NCBI GenBank assembly: GCA_902795195.1
Contig: CADBKF010000030.1
Span: forward strand, 1 to 51,546
Origin: Oscillospiraceae bacterium
GTDB lineage: Bacteria > Bacillota > Clostridia > Oscillospirales > Oscillospiraceae
Length of the DNA: 51,546 bases
Direction: 5' to 3'
Under the pieces are notes generated by a model that was not told the DNA's origin, made no database searches, and was given only the letters and a program-made list of their open reading frames with translations. Within the stretch, counting starts at the first letter, position 1; each line of letters starts with the position of its first letter. The position numbers were made by a program, and so were the translations under genes. Of this stretch, positions 21,439 to 29,712 are shown in pieces.

Positions 21439-24400
21439 TCAGCTGTTGCTTGATGCGCCCAGCGCCCGGTAGAGGAAGGTCACGATCTGGGCTCTCGTGC
21501 AGGTGTCGGCGGGGGCAAAGGTCGTGGCGGTCTTGCCGTTTGTGACGCCGTTTTCCACCGCCCACAGGACCGCGTTATAGTAATACGCGCCGCTGCTCAG
21601 ATCGGTGAAGGGCGTCTCGGTCGTGGTGATCTCCGGCTCGCCGGATGCGCGATACAGGAAGGTCACGACCTGGCCTCTCGTGCAGGACGCGTTCGGGCTG
21701 AAGCTCGTCGCGCTCGTGCCCTTGGTGATGCCGCTGCCGACCGCCCATACCACCGCGTCATAGTAATAGCTGCCGGATGCCACGTCGGTGAAGGGCATGT
21801 CGGTCGAGGTATTGTCGGGGCTTCCGAAGGCACGCCACAGGAAGGTCACGACCTGCGCTCTGGTGCAGGGATCGCCGGGGCTGAACTCGGTCTTACTGGT
21901 GCCGTTTGTGATGCCCTCCTTGACCGCCCACATGACCGCGTCATAGTAATAGCTGCCCTTGTCCACATCGACAAAGGGATTTTCAAACGGGTCGGGGTCG
22001 TCCGGGTTGTCGGGGTTATCGGGATTATCGGGGTTATCGGGATTATCGGGGTTATCGGGGTTGTCCGGGTCCTCGATGAGCTTGACCGTCACGGTCACGG
22101 CCACGTCGCCGGCGGTGATCTTGGTCACGCGGTAGCCGTTTTTGACCCCGGTGTCCTCGGGGCCCTTGAGGTTCTTGTAGCTGCCGGTCGCACTGACCTC
22201 GTCCACCTCGTAGCCCTCGTCGGGCACGATGACAAAGTTCACCTGGCCGCTGCCGCTGGTGTCCGCCAGGCCCTGGGTGTCGCGGGCCAGCACGGTGCCG
22301 CTCTGGCCTGCCGCGATCACGGCGTCCGCCTCGCCGGTCATGCTCTGGGTGTTGTAGACCCGGAGCTCTGCGTGCTCCGGCGCGGTGAGGGTGACCTCAA
22401 AGCCGGTCTCCGGCTCGTCGGGATCGTCCGGGTCCTCGCTGCCGAGCTCCTTGGTCTGCACCGTGACGGTGGTCTCGGCGGTGATCTTGGTCACGCGGTA
22501 GGTATAATGCGTGCCGTCGTCGGAGACCAGCTTGATGTTCTTGTAGGTCCCCTCGGTGGCGCTCACGATGCCCATCTCATAGCCGTCTGCCACGGTCACG
22601 ACGAAATTCACCTGGCCGTCGCCGGTGCTGTCGGGTTCGCCGGTGGCGCTTGACCGGGACACGTCCGCATCGCTGCTGTCTGCATCAACGGTCAGGATCG
22701 CGTCGGCGGTCACATCCTGCGTGGCATAGACCGAGAGCGTGCTGCCCGCGTCGGTCACAAAGGTGACCGGGAAGCCCTCGTCCGGCTCCACGATCGGCTC
22801 GTCCGGGTCTTCGGGGTCCTCTGCCGGCGCGGCCTTCAGCTTGGGAATGGTCTGCGTCTCCTGTGCGCCGCAGAGCGTGCAGGTAAAGGTCAGGATGCCG
22901 GTGGACTCGGTCGTGGGTTCCGTCGTCACGACGCCGGAGTTCCAGCTGTGTGCAAAGCTGCCGCACTTGCCGTCATTCGAGCAGCTGAGGCTGCCGGTTG
23001 CCGCCGTGCAGGTCCAGGACGTGGACATATCCGGGCTGGAATAGAACACGAACTGTGCGTTTTTCGGCGCGACGGTCTGATAGACCACCGTGCTGCCGTT
23101 CTTGATCGTCACGATCCGGCCGAAAGTGACAGAGTTGGTGTAGTTCTTGTAGGTCTGGCTGTTTTTGGGGCTGGGATAACCCATGCCGCGGCTGCCGGCG
23201 GCGAACACGGTCGCGCCCTTGACGGTCAGCGTGCCGTCGCAGTCGAGCGGCTCGTTGTCCGCGTTGGACTGGCCCCAGACCTCAATCATGCCGCCGGTCA
23301 GATTCAGGTTGCCGTTGGAGTCCAGGCCGTCGCCGTTGCAGTTGACGTAGACGATGCCGCCGGAGATGTTGATGGAGTAGTCGCCGGCGGTCTGTCCGCC
23401 GCCTCCGCCCCAGCCGCTGCCGGGGCCGCCGGGATTCCAGGGGTTGAAGTGGTCGTCGCTGCTCGTACCGCCGGCGGCGTTGATGCCGTCGTCGCTGGCC
23501 GCCACGTAATAACGGCCGCCGTAGATGAACAGGTTGCCGGCCTCCAGGCCCTCATAGCTGGTCGCCACCTTGATATCCGGGTCGCGGGTCTGGCCGGTGG
23601 CGGAGCCCAGGTGCAGCTCGCTGTCGGCGTGGACGCCGTCGTCGCCGGTGGAGATTTCAAAGCTGCCGCCGGTGATGCAGATATACCCGTCGGAGTGGAC
23701 GGCGTCGTCGCCGGTGGAGATTTCAAAGCTGCCGCCGGTGATCGTGATGGTATTCGTGGCGTTTTCCACGGTGTCGTCGCTGCTCGAGGCCTTGAGGCCT
23801 TTGCAGCTCATGGTGTCGGAGTTGAAGCCCGAGGCGTTGTAGCCGCCGAATGTGGTGATCGAGAAGCTGCCGTCGGAGATCACGAGGTTGCCGTTGGACT
23901 GAATGCCGTCCCGCTGGGCGTTGATCGTAAACTGGCCGCCGTTGATCGTGATCAGGTTTGCCGCCTGGATGCCGTCAGACCCGGCGTTGATTGTAAAATA
24001 GCCGCCGTTGATCGTGATTTCTCCCTTGGACTCGGTGTCGCCCTCGTCGGGCTCGGACTTGATGCCCTCGTTGCCCGCGGTGATGTCCAGCGTGCCGTTG
24101 TTGACGATCACCTCGCCGTCGGATGCCAGGCCATTGTTGGCAGCCTTGATGTAGATCCAGCCGGTGGTCGCATCCACCGTGATCACAGAGGCCGCGCCGC
24201 CCTTGATGCCGTTCTTGCAGGCGCTGCCGTCGGCGGTCAGGATGCCGTCGCCCTCGATCTTAAGCGCCGCGCCGGACTTGACCTTGATCGCCGCGCCCTC
24301 AAAGGCGTCGGCCACGGCGGTGTCTGTGGAGGTCTCGTTGGCCGGGTCCTCCTTGTCCGTCAGCGTGACGGTGCCGGAGATGAAGAGCGTGGTTTCGGTG

Positions 24401-24741
24401 GTCTTGTTGCAGGCCAGCGGCGCGGTGGTGGAGCAGGCCAGATCCAGATCCTGCAGGATCAGCACCACGCCGGTGACGCCCTTCTTCACAACGATATTGC
24501 CCTCGGCGCAGCTGCCGGTGACGGTGTAGACGCCGGCTGCCGTGATGGACAGGGTCGTGCCGCTGAGCGTGTAGCCGCTGCCGAGAACGGTCTCGGTGAT
24601 GCCGCTGTCGGTGAAGCTGAGCGTCGCCCCGCTGACATAGCCAGGCTCCGCCGCCAGCACGCCCGCCGGCAGCAGCGTGCCCAGCATCGCCAGCACCGCC
24701 AAAACCGCCACAAGCGAGCGAAGCAGAGTACGGTATTTCAT
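21439..24741 (-). CDS. large secreted SLH protein with carbohydrate-binding beta-helix region
   Basis: A 1100-residue surface protein. A signal peptide (about 1-31, ending VLAAE) is followed by a region of repeated beta-strand units of the type GG.F.I..GDDG(I/V)HAD, typical of the DUF4353/carbohydrate-binding family. There is a glycine-rich loop, a Cys-containing HNG-like segment, two related beta-domains each with YKN(I/L)K..YRVTKITA, a (DPDNPDN) linker and three SLH domains (about 920-1100) for cell-wall attachment. The ATG at 24739-24741 follows AAGGAGG. No catalytic site is evident, so a binding or scaffolding role is more likely. Confidence 0.88.
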   Translation of the reverse strand: MKYRTLLRSLVAVLAVLAMLGTLLPAGVLAAEPGYVSGATLSFTDSGITETVLGSGYTLSGTTLSITAAGVYTVTGSCAEGNIVVKKGVTGVVLILQDLDLACSTTAPLACNKTTETTLFISGTVTLTDKEDPANETSTDTAVADAFEGAAIKVKSGAALKIEGDGILTADGSACKNGIKGGAASVITVDATTGWIYIKAANNGLASDGEVIVNNGTLDITAGNEGIKSEPDEGDTESKGEITINGGYFTINAGSDGIQAANLITINGGQFTINAQRDGIQSNGNLVISDGSFSITTFGGYNASGFNSDTMSCKGLKASSSDDTVENATNTITITGGSFEISTGDDAVHSDGYICITGGSFEISTGDDGVHADSELHLGSATGQTRDPDIKVATSYEGLEAGNLFIYGGRYYVAASDDGINAAGGTSSDDHFNPWNPGGPGSGWGGGGGQTAGDYSINISGGIVYVNCNGDGLDSNGNLNLTGGMIEVWGQSNADNEPLDCDGTLTVKGATVFAAGSRGMGYPSPKNSQTYKNYTNSVTFGRIVTIKNGSTVVYQTVAPKNAQFVFYSSPDMSTSWTCTAATGSLSCSNDGKCGSFAHSWNSGVVTTEPTTESTGILTFTCTLCGAQETQTIPKLKAAPAEDPEDPDEPIVEPDEGFPVTFVTDAGSTLSVYATQDVTADAILTVDADSSDADVSRSSATGEPDSTGDGQVNFVVTVADGYEMGIVSATEGTYKNIKLVSDDGTHYTYRVTKITAETTVTVQTKELGSEDPDDPDEPETGFEVTLTAPEHAELRVYNTQSMTGEADAVIAAGQSGTVLARDTQGLADTSGSGQVNFVIVPDEGYEVDEVSATGSYKNLKGPEDTGVKNGYRVTKITAGDVAVTVTVKLIEDPDNPDNPDNPDNPDNPDNPDNPDDPDPFENPFVDVDKGSYYYDAVMWAVKEGITNGTSKTEFSPGDPCTRAQVVTFLWRAFGSPDNTSTDMPFTDVASGSYYYDAVVWAVGSGITKGTSATSFSPNASCTRGQVVTFLYRASGEPEITTTETPFTDLSSGAYYYNAVLWAVENGVTNGKTATTFAPADTCTRAQIVTFLYRALGASSNS
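22002..22070 (-). repeat. 9-bp tandem repeat coding for the DNP linker
   Basis: Alternating nine-base units GGGGTTATC and GGGATTATC encode a repeated Asp-Asn-Pro linker between the beta-domains and SLH domains. Such arrays can change in copy number by slippage without altering frame. Confidence 0.85.
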
Positions 24742-24804
24742 AGGAATGCCTCCTTTTTCAGTATTCAAATGCATGATACACTGCGAACCTTAGTTTTACC
24801 TTAA

Positions 24805-24839
24805 AGGGATCAGGGATCAGGGATCAGGGGTCAGGATTC
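24805..24839. repeat. heptamer array A-left (AGGGATC x5)
   Basis: Five contiguous 7-bp units (three AGGGATC, then AGGGGTC and AGGATTC). The whole 35 bp is the exact reverse complement of 25156-25190. Confidence 0.95.
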
Positions 24840-25134
24840 TGTGATTATGGAATTCATAATTGAGGATTCGGCGGCAGGGATGCTGCAACAGGCTCTACTT
24901 GAAGACGCTGCATACATGCAGCGCAGGTTCGAGTTCAGACTGCACAATCTTCATGTCATTCTGAGCGCAGCGAAGCATCTAAAAGCTCACTCGTTGAACC
25001 TTTTTCAGATTCTTCGCTGCGCTCAGAATGACACAAAACAGCGTGTGTCTCTTCAACACAAAACGGTGTTTGCCTCTCCAATTAAGGCTCATCACCCGCT
25101 GCAGCAAAACAGCTCAATGCGCTGTCAAATCCTT
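24840..25134. other. gene-free core of a nested palindromic element
   Basis: No gene is credible here: the only open frame is made of repeat sequence. The segment contains a small palindrome at 24908-24923 and a perfect 22-bp inverted repeat (24954-24975 with 25012-25033) of the GTCATTCTGAGCGCAGCGAA type. It is enclosed by heptamer arrays on both sides. Confidence 0.85.
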
Positions 25135-25197
25135 GATTCTTGAATCCTAGTCCCTGAATCCTGACCCCTGATCCCTGATCCCTGATCCCTGATCCCT
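25135..25197. repeat. heptamer array A-right (GATCCCT x9)
   Basis: Nine contiguous 7-bp units related to GATCCCT, most exact at the right end. Opposite in orientation to the array at 24805-24839, it lies 8 bp downstream of the HAD gene end. Confidence 0.95.
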
Positions 25198-25205
25198 ATA
25201 GCCTC

Positions 25206-26054
25206 TCACCCAAACATCCGCTCCAGCTCGGCTACCGCGCCGGCGATGGCGCCTTCGTTGCAGGATCGGACCACGTGATAGCCCCGGCCGAGCAGCGACG
25301 GCGCGCAGTCGTTCGGCACAAAGGCCAGGTCTGCGGTGTCCAGCATACTCAGATCGTTCGGCGCGTCGCCGGCGCAGACCACTAGGGTCCTGCCCAGCTG
25401 CTTTGCCAGCGCGCGCACGGCTGCGCCTTTGCTGACGCTTCTGGCCTGCACGTCGATGATCCGCAGCGCCGCCCGGTCCACCGCCAGAACGTCGCCGTAG
25501 GTGCTGCGCAGATAGTCGAAGGCCTCGTTGAGATAGCGCAGCTCCTCCGGCTCGGCCTCAAAAAACTGCCGCACGGTGTCGTCGAAGAAGTCCCCGTAGA
25601 ACGCGCACTTCAAAAACTGCGCCGGCAGCGCCTCCATCGGGACCTGCTTGGCCGGGCAGCGGTTGTTCCGGTAAAAGGCCATGCGCATCGGGCAGTCGCC
25701 GAGCACGTAGTGGTAGTCGATTCCCTGCACCTCGGCCCAGAGCTTCGGGAAGCGCGCGGCCATGTCGGAGAGCAGCGCCTTCCCGTCCGGCAGCCAGGCC
25801 AGCGGCGTGAGCGTGTCGGTCTCGTATTCATAGAACGCCGCGCCGTTGTAGAGCACGAGCGGCGCGTTTGTCGGGATGCGCGCATGGCAGTCGCTGTACA
25901 TCGGCACGCTGCGGCCGGTCGCCATCGTGAAGGCGCCGCCCTCCCGCTCAAATTCCAGAATTGCGTCCAGATTGGCCTGCGGGATCCGGCTGCGCTGATC
26001 GGTCAGCGTCCGGTCGTAGTCCGAGGCAAATAAAATATGTGAAAACCGTCCCAT
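25206..26054 (-). CDS. HAD-superfamily (Cof-type) phosphatase
   Basis: A 282-residue cytosolic HAD hydrolase. The nucleophile motif is DYDRTLTD (12-19), motif II is near TMATGRS, a subclass IIB cap fills the middle, and the late acidic motif is CAGDAPNDLSML. Members dephosphorylate sugar phosphates or cofactors; the substrate cannot be told from sequence. It begins 2 bp after the hprK stop, so the two genes form an operon, perhaps linking it to sugar metabolism. Confidence 0.88.
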   Translation of the reverse strand: MGRFSHILFASDYDRTLTDQRSRIPQANLDAILEFEREGGAFTMATGRSVPMYSDCHARIPTNAPLVLYNGAAFYEYETDTLTPLAWLPDGKALLSDMAARFPKLWAEVQGIDYHYVLGDCPMRMAFYRNNRCPAKQVPMEALPAQFLKCAFYGDFFDDTVRQFFEAEPEELRYLNEAFDYLRSTYGDVLAVDRAALRIIDVQARSVSKGAAVRALAKQLGRTLVVCAGDAPNDLSMLDTADLAFVPNDCAPSLLGRGYHVVRSCNEGAIAGAVAELERMFG

Positions 26055-26056
26055 GC

Positions 26057-26992
26057 TTATCTTCTGATCGCCTCAAAGTGCCGGTCGAGCTGCTCGTTGA
26101 GCTCCATCGCGGCGTTGTAGCCCATGCGTTTCTGGCGGCTGTTCATGGCCGCGACCTCCAGGATGACCGCCAGGTTTCGGCCGGGCGTGACCGGGATCGT
26201 CGTCTGCGGGACCTTGACGCCCAGGATGTCGATGTAGGTCTCCTCCAGGCCCATGCGGTCATAGTGGGCCTTGTTGTCCCAGGGGACAATGTTGATGATG
26301 AGATTGATGATATTTTCGTCCTTGATTGAGGCCATGCCGTAGAGCTTGGCCACGTTGATGACGCCGATGCCGCGCAGCTCGATGAAGTTGCGGATAAGCT
26401 CCGGCGCGGTGCCCATGAGCTGGGAGGAGGAGATCTTCTTGATCTCCACCGCGTCGTCCGCGATCAGCCGGTGGCCGCGCTTTAACAGCTCAACGGCGGT
26501 CTCGCTCTTGCCGATGCCGCTCTCGCCGGTGATGAGGATGCCCTCGCCGTAGACCTCGACGAGCACGCCGTGCAGCGTGGTGCGCGGCGCAAGCTTGTTC
26601 TTGAGCGACGTGATGAGGCTGGAGATCAAATAGGAGGTGGACTCCTCGCCGAGCAGGATCGTCACATCGTGCCGCCGCGCCATCGAGATGCACTCCGGGT
26701 GCGGCTGCTGGCCGCGCGAGATGATCAGCGCGGGAATGCCGCGGCTGAAGAGCTCGCTGAAAAAGGTCTCCCGCTGGTCGTGGGTGAGGGTGTCGAGGTA
26801 GCTCATCTCCACATAGCCCAGCACCTGCATCCGGCTGGCCTCGAAGTGCTCAAAGTAGCCGACCAGCGGCAGGCCGGGTCTGGAGACCTCGTCCACGGTG
26901 ACGCGGATATCGTCATAATTTGAGGCCCGGTAGGCCATGGACAGGTGAAATTCCTCCACCAGATCCTTTAATTTTGTACTGTAATTGTTCAT
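26057..26992 (-). CDS. hprK: HPr kinase/phosphorylase
   Basis: A 311-residue bifunctional enzyme that phosphorylates Ser46 of HPr and removes the phosphate, the central switch of carbon catabolite control in Firmicutes. The P-loop GESGIGKS is at about 156-163, and the family signature ELRGIGVINVAKLYG is at about 205-219. GGAGG precedes the ATG. It has a near-perfect promoter and is co-transcribed with the HAD gene. Confidence 0.96.
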   Translation of the reverse strand: MNNYSTKLKDLVEEFHLSMAYRASNYDDIRVTVDEVSRPGLPLVGYFEHFEASRMQVLGYVEMSYLDTLTHDQRETFFSELFSRGIPALIISRGQQPHPECISMARRHDVTILLGEESTSYLISSLITSLKNKLAPRTTLHGVLVEVYGEGILITGESGIGKSETAVELLKRGHRLIADDAVEIKKISSSQLMGTAPELIRNFIELRGIGVINVAKLYGMASIKDENIINLIINIVPWDNKAHYDRMGLEETYIDILGVKVPQTTIPVTPGRNLAVILEVAAMNSRQKRMGYNAAMELNEQLDRHFEAIRR

Positions 26993-27024
26993 TTCGCTGT
27001 CCTCCCGCCGGAAATCTTCGTTTC

Positions 27025-27053
27025 ATTATATCCTTTTTTCACAAAATATGCAA
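27025..27053 (-). promoter_or_regulatory. hprK promoter
   Basis: TTGCAT and TATAAT with 17-bp spacing on the minus strand, divergent from the rpmB promoter. Confidence 0.75.
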
Positions 27054-27101
27054 CGCCCCTGTCTGAATTTGAAAAAATTTTAGAAAAATCGAAATTTCCT
27101 C

Positions 27102-27130
27102 TTGAATTTTCAGACAAAAAATGCTATCAT
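27102..27130 (+). promoter_or_regulatory. rpmB promoter
   Basis: TTGAAT and TATCAT with 17-bp spacing, about 65 bp before the rpmB start. Confidence 0.65.
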
Positions 27131-27195
27131 AATGCCCGGCGTTTTTAGGGCGCCGGATTACGGTCATTTCACCTATGGATAGGAGGTGCAGCTAA

Positions 27196-27384
27196 ATGGC
27201 AAAGTGCGATATCTGCGGCAAGGGTGTTTCCTTCGGCATCAAGGTCTCCCATTCTCACCGTCGCTCCAACAAGATGTGGAAGCCCAATGTCAAGCGCGTC
27301 AAGGCGATTGTCAACGGTACTCCGCGCCATGTATACGTCTGTACAAGATGTCTCCGTTCCAAGAAGGTTGAGCGCGCCATCTGA
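27196..27384 (+). CDS. rpmB: ribosomal protein L28
   Basis: A 62-residue large-subunit protein of the zinc-binding type: CDIC (4-7) and CTRC (about 50-53) supply four cysteines. The core GVSFGIKVSHSHRRSNKMWKPN is typical. Start ATG at 27196 follows AGGAGGTG. It is monocistronic with promoter and terminator of its own. The cysteine form suggests no strict need for zinc-free paralogues, but none can be excluded. Confidence 0.97.
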   Translation: MAKCDICGKGVSFGIKVSHSHRRSNKMWKPNVKRVKAIVNGTPRHVYVCTRCLRSKKVERAI

Positions 27385-27397
27385 TGACGTATCTTTG

Positions 27398-27427
27398 AAA
27401 AGACAAGCAGAAATGCTTGTCTTTTTT
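27398..27427 (+). terminator. rpmB terminator
   Basis: An 11-bp A/T-rich stem closed by a GAAA loop (27410-27413) and followed by T6. Confidence 0.9.
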
Positions 27428-27445
27428 ATTTCCCTGTAGTATAAT
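27417..27445 (+). promoter_or_regulatory. pepT promoter
   Basis: TTGTCT and TATAAT with 17-bp spacing; the -35 lies in the 3' arm of the rpmB terminator. Confidence 0.7.
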
Positions 27446-27477
27446 GTTCCGAGAAAATTTTTTTCGGAGGTATCCTG

Positions 27478-28695
27478 ATGAACATCATAGAACGGTTCCT
27501 GAAATATGTCAGCTTTGACACCCAGTCCGATCCCGAAAGCAGCAGCGTGCCCTCCACCGAAAAACAGCTGCTGCTGGGCAAATACCTGGTCGAGGATATG
27601 AAGTCCATCGGCATTGAGGATGCGCGGATCGATGAATTCGGCTATGTCTACGGCAGCGTCCCCGGCAAGGCCGGCGCGCCGGTCATCGGCCTCATTGCCC
27701 ACATGGACACCTCGCCGGACTGCTCCGGCACCGGCATCAAGCCCCGGATTGTCGAATACCACGGCGGCGACGTCGTGCTCAACGAGGAAAAGCACGTCGT
27801 GCTGCGCGAAGCGGAATTTGCCGCGCTCCAGAACAGCAAGGGCAAGCACCTGATCGTCACCGACGGCACCACCCTTCTGGGCGCCGACGACAAGGCCGGC
27901 ATCGCGGAGATCCTCACCGCGGTCGAGCAGCTGATCCAGTCCGGCGCCGAGCACGCGCCGATCCGCCTCGCGTTCACAGTCGACGAGGAGATCGGCTGCG
28001 GCACCGACCATTTTGACATCCCCGGCTTCGGCGCAGACTATGCCTACACCGCCGACGGCGGCACGGTGGGCACCCTGGAATATGAGAACTTCAACGCCGC
28101 CAGCGCCAAGGTCCTGGTCAACGGCATCAGCATCCACCCCGGCAGCGCAAAGAACAAAATGCGCAACTCCCAGCAGATCGCCATGGAGTTCCACGCCATG
28201 CTGCCCGAGCACGAGCGCCCGGAATCCACCGAGGGCTATGAGGGCTTCTCCATGCTCACCGACATGCAGGGCTGCGTGGAGCGCACGGAGCTCGACTACA
28301 TCATCCGCGACCACAACCTGCAGAAATTCCAGGAGAAAAAGGCGCGCTTTTACGCCATCACGGATTTTCTGAACGCGAAATACGGCGCCGGGACCGTGGA
28401 GGTCCGGCTGCGTGACAGCTACTACAACATGAAGGAAAAGATCCGGCCCCACATGTACGTGGTCGAGCGGGCCATGGACGCCATGCGCAAGGCCGGCATG
28501 GACCCCGTGGCCGTGCCGATCCGCGGCGGCACAGACGGCGCGCGGCTCTCCTATGAGGGTCTGCCCTGCCCGAACCTGTGCACCGGCGGCGAAAACTATC
28601 ACGGCCGCTATGAGTATATCCCCGTTGAGGATATGGAGCAGTGCGTCGAGATGATCAAATACATTCTGACCGACGGAACAGTGATCAGTGGTTAG
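27478..28695 (+). CDS. pepT: peptidase T (tripeptide aminopeptidase)
   Basis: A 405-residue M20B zinc aminopeptidase that removes N-terminal residues from tripeptides. IAHMDTSPD (about 74-82) carries the first zinc His and catalytic Asp, TLLGADDKAGIAEI the bridging Asp, and FTVDEEIGCG the general base Glu and ligand. The late segment IRGGTDGARLSYEGLPCPNL is typical, and the final zinc His is in NYHGRYEY. CGGAGG precedes the ATG. The last codons and stop are made of a heptamer repeat (28680-28707). Confidence 0.95.
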   Translation: MNIIERFLKYVSFDTQSDPESSSVPSTEKQLLLGKYLVEDMKSIGIEDARIDEFGYVYGSVPGKAGAPVIGLIAHMDTSPDCSGTGIKPRIVEYHGGDVVLNEEKHVVLREAEFAALQNSKGKHLIVTDGTTLLGADDKAGIAEILTAVEQLIQSGAEHAPIRLAFTVDEEIGCGTDHFDIPGFGADYAYTADGGTVGTLEYENFNAASAKVLVNGISIHPGSAKNKMRNSQQIAMEFHAMLPEHERPESTEGYEGFSMLTDMQGCVERTELDYIIRDHNLQKFQEKKARFYAITDFLNAKYGAGTVEVRLRDSYYNMKEKIRPHMYVVERAMDAMRKAGMDPVAVPIRGGTDGARLSYEGLPCPNLCTGGENYHGRYEYIPVEDMEQCVEMIKYILTDGTVISG

Positions 28696-28707
28696 TGGTG
28701 AGTGATT
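28680..28707 (+). repeat. heptamer array B (AGTGGTT-type x4)
   Basis: Four contiguous 7-bp units (AGTGATC, AGTGGTT, AGTGGTG, AGTGATT). The array runs across the pepT stop codon and ends 25 bp before the barnase-like gene. Confidence 0.85.
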
Positions 28708-28732
28708 CCACATAAGGAGTGATACGGTAAGA

Positions 28733-29359
28733 ATGAAAAAGATTCTTTCTTTCCTGCTGGCGTTGGTGCTGCTGCTTTCGGTTGTCGGCTGTGCGCCGGC
28801 CATGCCGGAGGGGTACTGGGCCGAGACGTCAGCGGCAGAGGCCGACTTGCAGCTGATTGAGGACACAGGTCCCTCGCTGACGCAGGCGACAGCGCCGGAA
28901 ACGGAAACGGCAGCGCAAACTGAGGCCGCCGCGCCGGAATCGGAAGCGCCCGAGGCAGAAACGGAGCCTGCTGCGGAGCCGACCGCCGAACCGGAGCCCC
29001 TGATCGATGAAAACGGGCAATACGATTCCAAGGAGGATGTGGCGCTCTACATCCATCTCTACGGGCATCTGCCGTCCAACTACATCACCAAGCGGGAGGC
29101 CGAACGGCTGGGCTGGAACGGCGGTTCACTTGAGCCCTATGCCCCGGGCTGCTGCATCGGCGGCAGCCACTTCGGCAACTATGAGGGCCTGCTGCCCGAA
29201 GCCAACGGCCGCAGCTACACCGAATGCGACATCGGCACGATCGGCAAGCGCAGCCGCGGCGCCAAGCGCATCGTGTTTTCCAACGACGGCCTGATCTTCT
29301 ATACGGACGACCACTACGAAAGCTTTGAACTGCTCTATGGGGAGGTGGAAGGATGGTAG
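28733..29359 (+). CDS. lipoprotein-type barnase (ribonuclease N1/T1 family)
   Basis: A 208-residue secreted ribonuclease. A lipoprotein signal ends LLSVVGC with lipid-anchor Cys20. Residues about 21-93 form an Ala/Glu/Pro-rich spacer. The C-terminal domain (94-208) aligns with Bacillus barnase: LPSNYITK (with the barnase Lys27 equivalent, K120), general base E164 in YTECDI, R175 and R179, and general acid H194 in TDDHYESF. All catalytic residues are kept, so activity is expected outside the cell. Overlaps the barstar gene by 7 bp. Confidence 0.9.
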   Translation: MKKILSFLLALVLLLSVVGCAPAMPEGYWAETSAAEADLQLIEDTGPSLTQATAPETETAAQTEAAAPESEAPEAETEPAAEPTAEPEPLIDENGQYDSKEDVALYIHLYGHLPSNYITKREAERLGWNGGSLEPYAPGCCIGGSHFGNYEGLLPEANGRSYTECDIGTIGKRSRGAKRIVFSNDGLIFYTDDHYESFELLYGEVEGW

Positions 29360-29652
29360 TGAGCTTAGACGGCGCGAAGGTGAAAAACCGCCGCGGCCTG
29401 CACAAATACCTGCAGCGGGCGCTTGCTTTGCCCGACTATTACGGCAAGAACCTCGACGCGCTGTTTGACTGCCTGACCGATCTGCACGAGGATGTGGAGC
29501 TGGTCGTGGAGCATCCGGAGGCGCTCGAGCAGACGCTGGGCTTCTACGCCAGGAGCCTCAACATCGTCCTGCGCCGCGCCAGCCAGGAGAACCCGCATCT
29601 GAAAGTGACTGTTCTCTCCGACCCGGCACCGGAAACCGCAGACGCAGAATGA
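29353..29652 (+). CDS. barstar-family ribonuclease inhibitor
   Basis: A 99-residue cytosolic protein that should bind and block the barnase before export. ALALPDYYGKNLDALFDCLTD closely matches barstar; its two barnase-contacting aspartates are present as D35 and D39, with Trp38 of barstar replaced by Phe. Overlap ATGGTAG with the barnase gene indicates coupled translation. The C-terminal tail (about 90-99) is acidic. Confidence 0.92.
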   Translation: MVVSLDGAKVKNRRGLHKYLQRALALPDYYGKNLDALFDCLTDLHEDVELVVEHPEALEQTLGFYARSLNIVLRRASQENPHLKVTVLSDPAPETADAE

Positions 29653-29655
29653 TCT

Positions 29656-29712
29656 CAAGCTGACAAAAAAGCATCCCGATTCTTAGAATCAGGATGCTTT
29701 TTTGTCAGCTTG
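29656..29712. terminator. bidirectional terminator between barstar and the next gene
   Basis: A stem of about 27 bp with one mismatch (29656-29682 with 29686-29712), with A and T runs suitable for both directions. The stop of the minus-strand gene is inside it. Confidence 0.9.

Noticed and set aside
24841-25143. A 100-codon open frame between heptamer arrays
   Set aside because: Its translation comes from the dispersed GTCATTCTGAGC repeats on both strands (for example HVILSAAKHL and FQILRCAQND) and has no ribosome site.
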